From Sphingomonadaceae bacterium (GTDB taxonomy: Bacteria; Pseudomonadota; Alphaproteobacteria; Sphingomonadales; Sphingomonadaceae), in NCBI GenBank assembly GCA_021732525.1, contig JAKFUU010000012.1, forward strand, positions 186,001 to 250,000: a stretch of DNA of 64,000 bases, written 5' to 3'. Below, in pieces: positions 20,649 through 29,757 of this stretch. Both the position numbers and the translations under genes were made by a program. The notes beneath the pieces were generated by a model. It searched no databases, was not told the origin of the DNA, and was given only the letters and a program-made list of their open reading frames with translations. How positions within the stretch are numbered: position 1 is the stretch's first letter; each line of letters begins with the position of its first letter.

Positions 20649-21139
20649 GCGGCTTTGCTGGCCCCTTTGTCTTCGGGTGATTCATTGGGCGCTTTGTGAT
20701 CGATCACATTGGCGCTGGCCGGTGCACCGATCGCTATTTTGCGCGGTTTTAACGCTTCGGGAATTTCACGCAGCAGATTGATTTTCAACAAGCCATCGGC
20801 AAGGTCGGCGCCGGTAACGACCATATAGTCGGCCAGTTGAAACCGCCGTTCGAAATTACGATTGGCAATGCCCATATGCAGAAATTCGCGCGGTTCGCTG
20901 TCGTCGCATTGCTTGCGGCCGGCCACGATCAGCATATTTTGCTGCGCCGTGATATCAATCTCATCGGACCGAAAACCGGCAACCGCGACGGTGACAATAT
21001 AATCATTTTCCGCCATGCGTTCGATGTTAAACGGCGGATAATTTTCATTTTGGGAAACCCGGCCGGCATTTTCGAGCAGTTCGAACAGATGGTCAAAACC
21101 CACGGTTGTCCGGCGGTAAGGGGTGAAGTCTAAACGCAT
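20645..21139 (-). CDS. Hsp20/IbpA-like small heat-shock protein
   Basis: Alpha-crystallin-type holdase chaperone. 164 residues from the ATG beginning [20 protein letters not shown], which has AGGAG at the right distance; the longer frame to 21199 would read through the thermometer hairpin. The alpha-crystallin domain spans about residues 35-125 with [20 protein letters not shown] and the [15 protein letters not shown] strand; the usual IXI-type end is [10 protein letters not shown]. The C-terminal extension is charged. Expression is probably heat-controlled through the hairpin at 21142-21165. Confidence 0.93.
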   Translation of the reverse strand: MRLDFTPYRRTTVGFDHLFELLENAGRVSQNENYPPFNIERMAENDYIVTVAVAGFRSDEIDITAQQNMLIVAGRKQCDDSEPREFLHMGIANRNFERRFQLADYMVVTGADLADGLLKINLLREIPEALKPRKIAIGAPASANVIDHKAPNESPEDKGASKAA

Positions 21140-21141
21140 AT

Positions 21142-21165
21142 CAAATTCTCCTTTTGAGCAATTTG
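21142..21165 (-). promoter_or_regulatory. ROSE-like RNA thermometer hairpin masking the hsp20 ribosome site
   Basis: On the minus strand the leader just before the hsp20 ATG can fold CAAATT...AATTTG (six perfect pairs), then CT/AG closing a CAAA loop, with a G facing GAG in between. The Shine-Dalgarno AGGAG is inside the stem and faces TTGCT, which matches the U(U/C)GCU anti-Shine-Dalgarno of ROSE elements, thermometers common upstream of alphaproteobacterial small heat-shock genes. The ATG begins two bases after the hairpin. The base pairing is seen; the thermometer role is inferred. Confidence 0.65.
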
Positions 21166-21261
21166 CTGGATGTAAGAGGCCCAAATTTTGGCAGCTCATC
21201 GCAAAAAAATAGGATTGCCGGATTTTGATTTCAAGGGTTTGATTTCAAGGGGCTGAAATAT

Positions 21262-21293
21262 AAAAGGCCGCCCGATTTATCAGGCGGCCTTTT
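21262..21293 (-). terminator. Strong intrinsic terminator between hsp20 and lolC
   Basis: Perfect 11-bp arms AAAAGGCCGCC / GGCGGCCTTTT with a 10-nt loop. On the minus strand the hairpin is followed by TTTTATATTT, the better U-run; on the plus strand only TTTTC follows. It stands upstream of two divergent genes and ends neither, so it probably ends a small unrecognised transcript. Confidence 0.75.
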
Positions 21294-21565
21294 CAAGCGA
21301 ACGCTTGTATAACGGCGTTTATCCGAATTTATTTTGCAATAATCCGCCATTCCCTGAACCATTGGCCGCGTTGCAGACCGTTGATGTCTTTTGACAGATA
21401 CCGATGAACCCACCGAAGGCAATTTGTTCGGTCATGTGTTTGACATATTTCTGCTGCGCTGTTGCAGCGCTGCAACAGCTTATGCCGCGAATATCGCGCT
21501 TGTCAGCGTTGTTTTATCGGCTTAATGCCGCCGCATATGTTTCAATATGCACATTTGTCCGCCGC
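21294..21565. other. Gene-free stretch between the terminator and lolC
   Basis: With the terminator and thermometer this forms a gap of about 430 bases. No recognisable protein is encoded: short frames on both strands lack family motifs and good ribosome sites. It contains a perfect 22-bp palindrome at 21458-21479 and a TTGACA hexamer at 21440-21445. A minus-strand transcript running from here to the terminator at 21262 would be an sRNA of 130-200 nt. Confidence 0.4.
21458..21479. promoter_or_regulatory. Perfect 22-bp palindrome upstream of lolC
   Basis: GCTGTTGCAGC is followed directly by its exact complement GCTGCAACAGC with no spacer. It lies 87 bases before the lolC start and about 13 bases after a TTGACA that could be a -35 box, which puts it where a -10 element or operator would be. 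There is no T-run, so it is not an intrinsic terminator. A dimeric regulator site is possible but no regulator is indicated. Confidence 0.4.
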
Positions 21566-22816
21566 ATGATTTTATCGCGATATGAACGCATGGTCGCCAA
21601 GCGCTATCTCGCGCCGGGCAAGGGCGAAGGCTTTATTTTCCTCGTTGCCGCGATCAGCTTGGTGGCCGTGGCGCTTGGGGTGGCGGCGCTGATTATCGTG
21701 ATGAGCGTGATGAACGGTTTTCGCGCCGAGCTATTTGACAAAATCGTTGGTTTGAATGGCCATGCGGTTGTTCAAGGATATGGCGGGCGCATATCCGATT
21801 GGCGCGATATGCTCGCCGATATTCGCAAAACCCCCGGCGTGGTCAGCGCAACGCCATTGATCGAACAGCCGTTGCTCGCCACCAATAATGGCCGGGTGGA
21901 GGCGGTTCTGGTGCGCGGAATGCAGGTGAAAGATATATTGATCAACGACACGCTGGCGGGAAAAACCATCGCGGGCAGCCTGGAAAAGCTGAGGCCGGGT
22001 GCAGAAAAAATTGGCGTGGGTTCGCGGTTGGCGATCAATTTGGGCGCGCGGCTCGGCGACCGGATTACGATTATCAACCCGCAAGGCCGGCCAACGCCCT
22101 TTGGCACCGTGCCGCGCGAAATCAGCTATGAAATTGCGGCGATTTTCGAAGTGGGCGTTTATGATTATGACAAGGCTTTTGTGGTCATGCCGCTCGAAAA
22201 TGCGCAAACGCTAATGCTGGCGGGTGATGATGTCGGTATTATCGAGCTGAAAACCAATGACCCTGAAAATGTGAATGAGATTTTGGCCCCGTTGCTGCCC
22301 AAAATTGGGGCCAAGGCGTCGATTGTTGACTGGCGCCGGCTAAATGCGTCTTTGTTCGAAACATTGGCGGTCGAGCGGGTGGTGATGTTCGTTGTGCTGT
22401 CGATCATTGTGCTGGTGGCGGTGTTCAATATATTGTCATCGCTGATTATGCTGGTGCGCGCCAAAACCCGCGACATTGCGATTTTGCGCACGATGGGGGC
22501 GAGCCGGCAATCGTTGCTGCGGATATTTATAACTGTCGGGGTTTTGATCGGCACGGCGGGCATTATGTTTGGGTTGATATTGGGATTTGTTTTCCTCTAT
22601 TTCCGGCAGGCCGTGGTAAATTTCGTCCAGTTGATTACCGGCCAGAATTTGTGGGATCCATCGATCCGGTTTTTGACCGAGCTGCCATCACGAACCGATC
22701 CCTTTGAGGTTGCGGCGATCATACTGCTTGCGTTGCTATTCAGCTTTCTTGCTACTTTATATCCCGCATTCAAGGCGGCCAGCACCGATCCGGTTCAGGT
22801 GTTGCGTTATGAATGA
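21566..22816 (+). CDS. lolC: LolC/LolE-type lipoprotein release permease
   Basis: Inner-membrane subunit of the ABC transporter that extracts outer-membrane lipoproteins from the inner membrane for transfer to LolA. 416 residues from [15 protein letters not shown]; the upstream 54 codons are not LolC-like. One N-terminal membrane segment ([19 protein letters not shown]), a large periplasmic domain (about residues 55-260), then three FtsX-type segments near residues 275, 325 and 380. Its stop overlaps lolD by eight bases. No second permease gene is present, so it may act as a homodimer. Confidence 0.93.
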   Translation: MILSRYERMVAKRYLAPGKGEGFIFLVAAISLVAVALGVAALIIVMSVMNGFRAELFDKIVGLNGHAVVQGYGGRISDWRDMLADIRKTPGVVSATPLIEQPLLATNNGRVEAVLVRGMQVKDILINDTLAGKTIAGSLEKLRPGAEKIGVGSRLAINLGARLGDRITIINPQGRPTPFGTVPREISYEIAAIFEVGVYDYDKAFVVMPLENAQTLMLAGDDVGIIELKTNDPENVNEILAPLLPKIGAKASIVDWRRLNASLFETLAVERVVMFVVLSIIVLVAVFNILSSLIMLVRAKTRDIAILRTMGASRQSLLRIFITVGVLIGTAGIMFGLILGFVFLYFRQAVVNFVQLITGQNLWDPSIRFLTELPSRTDPFEVAAIILLALLFSFLATLYPAFKAASTDPVQVLRYE

Positions 22817-23498
22817 ACCTAAAGCCGCTATCGCCAATTTGATCGATGTCCGCCGTAGCTTTGTGCAAGGGGATGTCACGATCGACGTTTTGCGCGGCGT
22901 AAATTTGCAAATTTGCGAAGGCGAGCTTGTCGCCTTGCTTGGGCCATCGGGGACGGGTAAATCGACGTTGTTGCAAGCGCTCGGATTGCTGGAAGGCGGA
23001 TTCACCGGTTCGATCAAGATCGACGGCGCCGAAACACGCGATTTGGGCCCCGATGCGCATACCCATATCCGCCGGGAAAAATTGGGCTTCGTCTATCAAT
23101 TCCATCATCTATTACCCGATTTCAATGCGTTGGAGAATGTTATGCTGCCGCAATCGATCGCGGGCGTCGGCGACGATGAAGCGGCCGCAAGAGCAACAAG
23201 CCTGCTGACTGCGCTGGGATTAGGTGCGCGGTTGGAACATCGGCCTGCGAAGTTATCGGGCGGGGAGCAGCAGCGGGTTGCCGTCGCCCGGGCGCTGGCG
23301 AACAAGCCGCGGTTGGTGCTGGCCGATGAACCGACGGGAAATCTGGATGAACATACCGCAAACATCGTCCTGTCGGAATTTATGGGTCTCGTGCGCGAAC
23401 AAGGCACCGCCGCCTTAGTCGCCACGCATAACGAACGGCTGGCGGCAAAGATGGACCGGGTTGTGCGCTTGCATGACGGAATTTTGACCGAAGGATAA
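22809..23498 (+). CDS. lolD: LolD, lipoprotein-releasing ABC transporter ATPase
   Basis: ATPase partner of the adjacent permease. 229 residues. Walker [14 protein letters not shown] near residue 45, the signature [15 protein letters not shown] and Walker [17 protein letters not shown] are intact, and the H-loop ATHNERLA is present. The start at 22809 lies inside the 3' end of lolC; the longer frame from 22704 only repeats lolC coding sequence in another frame. Confidence 0.96.
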   Translation: MNEPKAAIANLIDVRRSFVQGDVTIDVLRGVNLQICEGELVALLGPSGTGKSTLLQALGLLEGGFTGSIKIDGAETRDLGPDAHTHIRREKLGFVYQFHHLLPDFNALENVMLPQSIAGVGDDEAAARATSLLTALGLGARLEHRPAKLSGGEQQRVAVARALANKPRLVLADEPTGNLDEHTANIVLSEFMGLVREQGTAALVATHNERLAAKMDRVVRLHDGILTEG

Positions 23499-23505
23499 GC
23501 CGATC

Positions 23506-23988
23506 ATGTCAATTTTTGATTATACTGCAAAATTGCCCGATAATCAGCAAATGCCGATGGAGGAACAGCGCGGCAAAGTTCTGCTGGTCGTGAACACTGC
23601 GTCAAAATGCGGTTTCACGCCGCAATATGAAGGGTTGGAGGCGCTTTATGGCAAATATCGGGATCAAGGCCTGGAAATACTCGCCTTTCCTTGCAACCAA
23701 TTTGGCGCGCAGGAACCGGGCGATGCGCAGGAGATCCAGAATTTCTGTGCGCTCAATTATAACGTCAGCTTTCCGTTGATGGCCAAGATTGATGTCAATG
23801 GCGACGCCGCCGATCCTTTGTGGGAATATTTGAAGCAGCAGCAGGCTGGCCTTATGGGATCGCGCGCGATAAAATGGAATTTCACCAAATTTTTGGTGGA
23901 TCGCAGCGGCAAAGTGGTGGCGCGCCATGGTCCGCAGATTAAACCCGAATCTTTGGCGCGGGATATCGAGCGGCTATTGGCGCAATAA
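23506..23988 (+). CDS. Glutathione peroxidase family protein (thiol peroxidase)
   Basis: 160-residue peroxidase that reduces hydroperoxides, in bacteria often with thioredoxin. The peroxidatic residue is a cysteine, not selenocysteine: Cys35 in NTASKCGFTPQY. The other tetrad motifs are FPCNQFGAQEPG and IKWNFTKFLVDR. It sits seven bases after lolD, so it is probably cotranscribed, but the functions are unrelated. Confidence 0.94.
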   Translation: MSIFDYTAKLPDNQQMPMEEQRGKVLLVVNTASKCGFTPQYEGLEALYGKYRDQGLEILAFPCNQFGAQEPGDAQEIQNFCALNYNVSFPLMAKIDVNGDAADPLWEYLKQQQAGLMGSRAIKWNFTKFLVDRSGKVVARHGPQIKPESLARDIERLLAQ

Positions 23989-24099
23989 CCGCCCGCCAAA
24001 AATGTCCCGCCCGCCAAAAAATTTCCGCGAGCAAAGATTTTCCACAGGCAAAGGCAGGGGCGTATTTTACGAATCGGCATTATGGGCTTAGCCTGAATT

Positions 24100-27000
24100 A
24101 TGGCTTTCGTCCCCTTTGTTCCTTTGCGCATTTTTTCAGCTTACACGATGCTGGAAGGTGCGATCGAGCCAAAGGCCATCGCCAAGCACGCCAAGAAACT
24201 TGGTTTTCCGGCAATCGCAATCACCGATCGTAACGGCTTGTATGGGGTTATGCCGTTTGAAGATGGTGCGCGCGGGGAGGGTATTCAACCGATCATTGGT
24301 ATGATGCTGGCGGTAGGACGTCCCGGCAGCGCGGCGCAAGGCGGGTTTGAGCGCGATTGGCTGGCGCTTTATGCACAAGATGAGGCGGGGTATCAAAATC
24401 TATGCCGGCTGGCGTCCTATGCCCATTTGGACCGGCCCGAAGATCAGGAGGCCAATGTCAGTTTCGAACAACTGTCCGCGCATGCCGCCGGGATAATCGC
24501 TCTGACCGCCGGCGCAGAGGGGGCGTTGGCAAAGATGCTGGCCGGCGGGCAGACCGCCGCCGCTGCGGCCTATCTGGCACGGCTTCAGGATATTTTCGCC
24601 GGCCGCCTCTATATCGAACTCAGCCGCCGCAATGACGAAACCGAAGAAGCGGCGGAAAATGCCTTGATCGAAATGGCTTATGCGCATGATCTGCCGCTGG
24701 TGGCCACCAATCCGGCCAAATTTGCCGAGCCGGATTTTTTCGAAGCGCATGATGCCATGCTGTGTATTGCCGACGGCGAATATATCGAAAATACCGATCG
24801 CCGGAAATCTTCGCGCGATGCCTGGATCAAAACCGGCAAGCAGATGGCGGAGATATTCGCGGATATTCCCGAAGCCCTTGCCAATACATTGGTGGTTGCG
24901 AAAAGATGCGCGGTGGGTGCGCCGCGCCGTGCACCCATTTTGCCCAGCCTGGCCGGTGATTTGGAAGCCGAGAAACAACAATTGCGCGACGACGCCAAAG
25001 CGGGGTTGATCCACCGGCTGCAAAAAGCGGGATTGACCGATGAAGCCTTGCGCAAATTTTATTTTGAGCGGCTGGAATTTGAATGCGATGTTATTTGCGA
25101 GATGGGTTTCCCCGGCTATTTCCTGATCGTTGCCGATTTCATTAAATGGGCGAAAGCGAGGGACATTGCGGTTGGCCCTGGACGCGGTTCGGGCGCGGGT
25201 TCGGTGGTGGCCTGGTCGCTGACGATCACCGATTTGGACCCGATCGAACTGGGATTGTTGTTCGAACGTTTTTTGAATCCAGACCGCGTGTCGATGCCCG
25301 ATTTCGATATCGATTTTTGTGAAACGCGGCGCGGGGAGGTGATCCGCTATGTCCAGCAAAGATATGGCACGCGGCAGGTAGCGCAAATTATCACCTTTGG
25401 AAAGTTGAAGGCGCGCGCGGTGCTGCGCGATACGGGCCGCGTGCTGCAAATGAATTTGGGGCATGTCGACCGGCTGTGCAAACTGGTACCCAATCATCCG
25501 ACCGACCCGTGGGATTTGCGAAAGGCGCTGGCGGGCGTGCCCGAATTGCGCGAAGAATATCGCCGCGATGATCAGGTTAAAAAGCTGTTCGATCTGGCGA
25601 TGAAACTGGAAGGTTTGCCCCGGCATAGCTCCACCCATGCCGCGGGCGTGGTGATCGGTGACCGCGATCTTTCCGAATTGGCACCGCTGTATCGTGACCC
25701 CCGGTCGGATATGCCGGTGACGCAATTTGACATGAAATATGTCGAGGCGGCGGGGTTGGTAAAATTTGATTTTCTGGGGCTGAAAACCTTGTCGGTGCTG
25801 CAACGTGCGCAGCAGATGCTGGCAAAACGCGGTATATTCATCGATCTGGATAATCAGCCGGTTAACGATCCGGTGGTTTATGATCTGCTTCAGCGCGGCG
25901 ATACGGTTGGCGTGTTCCAGCTCGAATCCGAAGGGATGCGGCGCACGCTATCGGCGGTCAAACCCACCAATTTTGGCGATATCATCGCGCTGGTTTCGCT
26001 CTATCGGCCCGGTCCGATGGATAATATCCCGATGTTTGGGCGGCGCAAAAACGGCGAAGAAGGGATCGAATTTCCGCATCCGTTGCTTGGCCCCATATTA
26101 AACGAGACTTACGGTATTTTCGTTTATCAGGAACAAGTGATGCAGGCCGCGCAGATATTGGCGGGCTATACGCTGGGCGGCGCGGATTTGCTCCGCCGCG
26201 CCATGGGTAAGAAGATTCAGGCGGAAATGAATGCGCAGCGCGAAATTTTCGTGAAAGGTTGTAAAGACAATAATAATATCGAACCGCAAAAAGCAAATGA
26301 GCTGTTTGACTTGATCGATAAATTTGCCGGATACGGTTTTAACAAGAGCCATGCGGCGGCTTACGCGATGTTATCCTATCAGACGGCCTGGTTGAAAGTG
26401 CACCATCCCGAGGAATTTTTTGCAGCATCCATGTGTTTCGACATGCATCAAACCGATAAGCTGGGGATTTTCATCGACGATATGCGGCGGTTGGATGTCG
26501 CCAGCCTGCCGCCCGATATTAACGCCAGCGAGGCCGAATTTTGCGTCGAACAAACAGATGGCGATGCGCTGGCGGTGCGTTATGGCCTTGCCGGCCTTAA
26601 GAATGTGGGCGAAAAGGCAATGGAATCTTTGGTCGATGAGCGCGAGCAAGGCGGTAAATTCGTCAGCTTGGACGATTTTGCCAACCGCGTTGACCCAGCG
26701 CAGATCAACCGCCGCAGCCTTGAAAATATGGCGGCAGCAGGTGCTTTTGATTGTTTGGAGTCCAATCGCGGCGCTGTTTGGGCCGCCGCTGAAATGATTC
26801 TTGCCAGCGCGGTTTCGGCGAAGTTATCCAGGACCAGCGGGCAGGGTGGTTTGTTCGGCGGTGATGGCGGGGCGGATGCCGCAAACATTCGTTTGAACGC
26901 CGATATGGCTTGGTCCATGAGCGCAATGATGAACCGCGAAAAAGATGCCTTTGGCTTTTATTTCGCCGCGCATCCCGTTAGCCAGTTTGGCGCTGTTGCC

Positions 27001-27591
27001 GGCGGCCACGGCGCGAAAAGCCATGCGGAATGGCTCCAAAGCGGGCACATCCCTGCTGGGATGCGCAAACCGGCAACCATCGCTGCGCTGGTCGAAGCGG
27101 TGCGCTGGCGGCAATCGCGGCGGGGAACGCGCTTCTTGCTGATCGATTTGTCCGATAGCAGCGGCCAATTTTCCGCCAGTTGTTTTGAGGATGGTTTGGC
27201 CGAGATATTGGTGCAGGCGGCCAAAGAGCAACAATGCCTGTTACTCAATGCCGAAATGGATATGAAGGCGGGGGAGGAAACACCGCGATTTTCAATCAAA
27301 AATGCGCAGCCGTTGGCCGGCCTGGCTGGTGCTGCCCGGTTGAAAATGGAAATGGAAGTGGCAAAGCCCGAGGCGATGCAGCAATTGGCGCGCATGTTCG
27401 CGCCGCTGCAAGGCGGGAAAAGCGAATTGGTCATTCGCACCCCCATCGGCGGCGGCGATTATGCCCAGATAATCCTGGGCAGCCGGTTTCAGATTGATGC
27501 CGAGTTAAAGGGGCAGGTGGAAACAATCGACGGCATCACAAATGTTCAGCTTGCGCCATTGTCAAAAACCCATTTAAGTTTGGTGCGATAG
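24100..27591 (+). CDS. dnaE: DNA polymerase III alpha subunit
   Basis: Replicative C-family polymerase. 1163 residues, normal for DnaE1. The N-terminal PHP domain starts FVPLRIFSAYTMLEGAIEPK; catalytic aspartates lie in MPDFDIDFCETRRGEVI near residue 404; GPGRGSGAGSVVAW, FDFLGLKTLSVL and GYGFNKSHAAAYA are typical. A tandem helix-hairpin-helix region and an OB-fold follow in the last 350 residues. The 111-base gap before it holds the repeated motif CCCGCCAAAAA but no clear promoter. Confidence 0.97.
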   Translation: MAFVPFVPLRIFSAYTMLEGAIEPKAIAKHAKKLGFPAIAITDRNGLYGVMPFEDGARGEGIQPIIGMMLAVGRPGSAAQGGFERDWLALYAQDEAGYQNLCRLASYAHLDRPEDQEANVSFEQLSAHAAGIIALTAGAEGALAKMLAGGQTAAAAAYLARLQDIFAGRLYIELSRRNDETEEAAENALIEMAYAHDLPLVATNPAKFAEPDFFEAHDAMLCIADGEYIENTDRRKSSRDAWIKTGKQMAEIFADIPEALANTLVVAKRCAVGAPRRAPILPSLAGDLEAEKQQLRDDAKAGLIHRLQKAGLTDEALRKFYFERLEFECDVICEMGFPGYFLIVADFIKWAKARDIAVGPGRGSGAGSVVAWSLTITDLDPIELGLLFERFLNPDRVSMPDFDIDFCETRRGEVIRYVQQRYGTRQVAQIITFGKLKARAVLRDTGRVLQMNLGHVDRLCKLVPNHPTDPWDLRKALAGVPELREEYRRDDQVKKLFDLAMKLEGLPRHSSTHAAGVVIGDRDLSELAPLYRDPRSDMPVTQFDMKYVEAAGLVKFDFLGLKTLSVLQRAQQMLAKRGIFIDLDNQPVNDPVVYDLLQRGDTVGVFQLESEGMRRTLSAVKPTNFGDIIALVSLYRPGPMDNIPMFGRRKNGEEGIEFPHPLLGPILNETYGIFVYQEQVMQAAQILAGYTLGGADLLRRAMGKKIQAEMNAQREIFVKGCKDNNNIEPQKANELFDLIDKFAGYGFNKSHAAAYAMLSYQTAWLKVHHPEEFFAASMCFDMHQTDKLGIFIDDMRRLDVASLPPDINASEAEFCVEQTDGDALAVRYGLAGLKNVGEKAMESLVDEREQGGKFVSLDDFANRVDPAQINRRSLENMAAAGAFDCLESNRGAVWAAAEMILASAVSAKLSRTSGQGGLFGGDGGADAANIRLNADMAWSMSAMMNREKDAFGFYFAAHPVSQFGAVAGGHGAKSHAEWLQSGHIPAGMRKPATIAALVEAVRWRQSRRGTRFLLIDLSDSSGQFSASCFEDGLAEILVQAAKEQQCLLLNAEMDMKAGEETPRFSIKNAQPLAGLAGAARLKMEMEVAKPEAMQQLARMFAPLQGGKSELVIRTPIGGGDYAQIILGSRFQIDAELKGQVETIDGITNVQLAPLSKTHLSLVR

Positions 27592-27615
27592 CGAATTTGG
27601 AGCGAGGAGAATATT

Positions 27616-29214
27616 ATGCTGGGCGGGATTCAGACGGGCAAGCTGCTGGTCACCAATCTGATTGACCATGCGGCGCGCGAGCATGCGGGGCGCGAGCTGG
27701 TGTCTTATTGGGCCGATGGCACGCTGACCCGGTCAAGCTGGGGCGAAGTCGGTTTGGATGCAAGAAAATTCGCCGGAGCCATGCGGCGATTGGGCATGAC
27801 AAAAGGTGACCGGATCGCGACTCTAGCGATGAACCATCTGCATCACCTGTCAAGTTGGTATGGCACTGCGGGCATTGGCGGCGTGCTGCATACCGTCAAC
27901 CCCCGGCTGTTTGAGGAACAGCTCGTCTATATTTTCAACCATGCCGAAGACCGCGTGCTGCTGTTCGATAAGATGTTCACGCTCATCGTTGAGAAGATCA
28001 AACCAAAGCTGACTAGCATCGAACATTATATTCAGTTTGACGGGGCAAAGGCGGGTTACCCGATTTACCGCGAATTGGTGGACGCCGAAAATGGCGATTT
28101 TGAATGGGCGGAGATGGAAGAGACCGACCCTGTTGGGCTTTGCTATACCAGCGGCACGACCGGCAACCCCAAGGGCGTGCTTTACACCCACCGTTCCAAC
28201 GTGATCCATGCGATTACCGAAGTGCAACCCGATGTGATGAATCTGGCAACGCGTTCGGTGATGCTGCCGGTCGTTCCGATGTTTCACGCCAATGCCTGGG
28301 GCATTCCCTTTGCCGCCGCCGCTGTTGGTGCCAAGCTGGTTTTTTCGGCGAGCAATGAGGCAAGCGTGCTGTGGAAGTTGATCCGTGAGGAAAAAGTTAC
28401 TCACAGCGCGGGTGTGCCGACGGTATGGCTGGGTATGTTTGCCGATTTGGACGCCAATGGCGGCGATTATGGCGCGCTGGACATGGTGGTTATCGGCGGA
28501 TCGGCCTGTCCGCGGGCGATGATCGAGCGGTTGATGATGGCGGGCGTCCGGGTGGGCCATGCCTGGGGCATGACCGAAACCTCGCCGATTGGCACGGCCG
28601 GCGCTTATCCGGCCAATTGGGATGATCTCAGCGCCGAGGAACAGGTCGATGTGATCTGTATGCAGGGCCGTCCGCCCTTTGGCGTGGAGCTGCGTATTGT
28701 CGATGATGCGGGGGACGAAATGCCGCGTGATGGCCAATCGAGCGGTCAATTGCAAATTCGCGGGCCATGGGTCATTCAGCGCTATTTTCAGGCTGAAGAG
28801 GATGCCGTGGGCGATAATGGCTGGTTCGACACTGGCGATGTTGCGATATTGCATCCCGACGGCACGATGCAGATTACCGACCGCGCGAAAGATGTCATCA
28901 AATCGGGCGGCGAGTGGATCAGCTCGATCGAACTTGAAAATGCGGCCGTCGGCTGCCCCGGCGTTGCCGAGGCCGCTGCGGTGGGCGTTTATCACCCCAA
29001 ATGGGATGAGCGGCCGTTACTGATCGTCGTTCGCAAGCCTGGAAGCGATGTCAGCGGCGCGGATGTGCAAAATTATCTGATCGACAAGGTGGCAAAATGG
29101 TGGCTGCCCGATGAGGTGGTTTTCGTCGACGCGCTTCCGCACACCGCGACTGGCAAAATCCTGAAACGGGCGCTGCGCGATGAATATAAGGATTATCGGC
29201 TGGCCAGCGTCTGA
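27616..29214 (+). CDS. AMP-forming acyl-CoA synthetase (medium/long-chain type)
   Basis: ANL-superfamily enzyme that activates a carboxylic acid to acyl-CoA through an acyl-AMP intermediate. 532 residues. The P-loop-like [20 protein letters not shown] near residue 175, [21 protein letters not shown] and the C-terminal hinge and catalytic lysine region [15 protein letters not shown] ... TATGKILKR are intact. It resembles AlkK-type fatty-acyl and DmdB-type ligases; the exact substrate cannot be read from sequence. GAGGAG precedes the ATG. Confidence 0.93.
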   Translation: MLGGIQTGKLLVTNLIDHAAREHAGRELVSYWADGTLTRSSWGEVGLDARKFAGAMRRLGMTKGDRIATLAMNHLHHLSSWYGTAGIGGVLHTVNPRLFEEQLVYIFNHAEDRVLLFDKMFTLIVEKIKPKLTSIEHYIQFDGAKAGYPIYRELVDAENGDFEWAEMEETDPVGLCYTSGTTGNPKGVLYTHRSNVIHAITEVQPDVMNLATRSVMLPVVPMFHANAWGIPFAAAAVGAKLVFSASNEASVLWKLIREEKVTHSAGVPTVWLGMFADLDANGGDYGALDMVVIGGSACPRAMIERLMMAGVRVGHAWGMTETSPIGTAGAYPANWDDLSAEEQVDVICMQGRPPFGVELRIVDDAGDEMPRDGQSSGQLQIRGPWVIQRYFQAEEDAVGDNGWFDTGDVAILHPDGTMQITDRAKDVIKSGGEWISSIELENAAVGCPGVAEAAAVGVYHPKWDERPLLIVVRKPGSDVSGADVQNYLIDKVAKWWLPDEVVFVDALPHTATGKILKRALRDEYKDYRLASV

Positions 29215-29235
29215 GCTATTTCGTCTGAGCTATTT
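29208..29235. repeat. Perfect 14-bp tandem duplication at a convergent gene junction
   Basis: CGTCTGAGCTATTT occurs twice in direct succession. The first copy carries the stop codon of the acyl-CoA synthetase gene and the second carries the stop codon of moaB on the other strand. It looks like a small slippage duplication that leaves both proteins intact. Confidence 0.7.
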
Positions 29236-29757
29236 TTCCCGCAAGCGCGGCATTAATTCGACAAAGTTGCACGGGCGAAAACGGCTATCCAATTGATGCA
29301 CCAAAATCTTGTCCCACCCATCCTTGACCGCGCCGTTCGAGCCAGGCAGCGCAAAAATATAGGTTCCGCGCGCCAGCACCGCGCAGGCGCGCGATTGGAT
29401 GGTAGAAACGCCGATGCTTTCGTAGCTGAGCCAGCGGAACAGCTCACCAAATCCGGGGATTTCTTTGGACTTTACCCGGTCCAATGCTTCGGGCGTAATG
29501 TCCCTGCCGGTCAAACCCGTCCCGCCGGTACAGATGATGCAGTCGATTTTGTCATTATCGATCCAGTTGTGGAGCAGCGACGTTAGTTTTGCGGTATCAT
29601 CGCGCTCAATATGGCGTTCGACAAGATTATGTCCGGCGGCGGTGATCCGATCGGCCAGAATATCGCCGCTGGTGTCATTTTCGCGAATTCTGGTGTCAGA
29701 AACCGTTACCAAGGCGATGTTAACGGGTCTGAACACGGCGGTCTCATCGATTGGCAA
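29230..29757 (-). CDS. moaB: MoaB, molybdenum cofactor biosynthesis protein
   Basis: MogA/MoaB-family protein, likely adenylating molybdopterin before molybdenum insertion. 175 residues. Motifs: TVSDTRIRENDTSGDIL, CTGGTGLTGRDITPEA and ALPGSNGAVKDGWDKIL. The start is TTG: AGGAG lies nine bases upstream and there is no in-frame ATG nearby. The start lies 14 bases inside the transglycosylase gene, so translation is coupled to it. Confidence 0.95.
   Translation of the reverse strand: MPIDETAVFRPVNIALVTVSDTRIRENDTSGDILADRITAAGHNLVERHIERDDTAKLTSLLHNWIDNDKIDCIICTGGTGLTGRDITPEALDRVKSKEIPGFGELFRWLSYESIGVSTIQSRACAVLARGTYIFALPGSNGAVKDGWDKILVHQLDSRFRPCNFVELMPRLREK

Noticed and set aside
21231-21422. 63-residue minus-strand frame across the orphan terminator
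   Set aside because: Begins with TTG without a ribosome site and reads through the terminator hairpin, so translation is unlikely.
24400-25803. 467-residue minus-strand frame
   Set aside because: Lies wholly antisense to dnaE, has histidine/arginine-rich composition typical of shadow frames, and matches no family.
27850-28995. 381-residue minus-strand frame
   Set aside because: Antisense to the acyl-CoA synthetase gene; no motifs and atypical composition.
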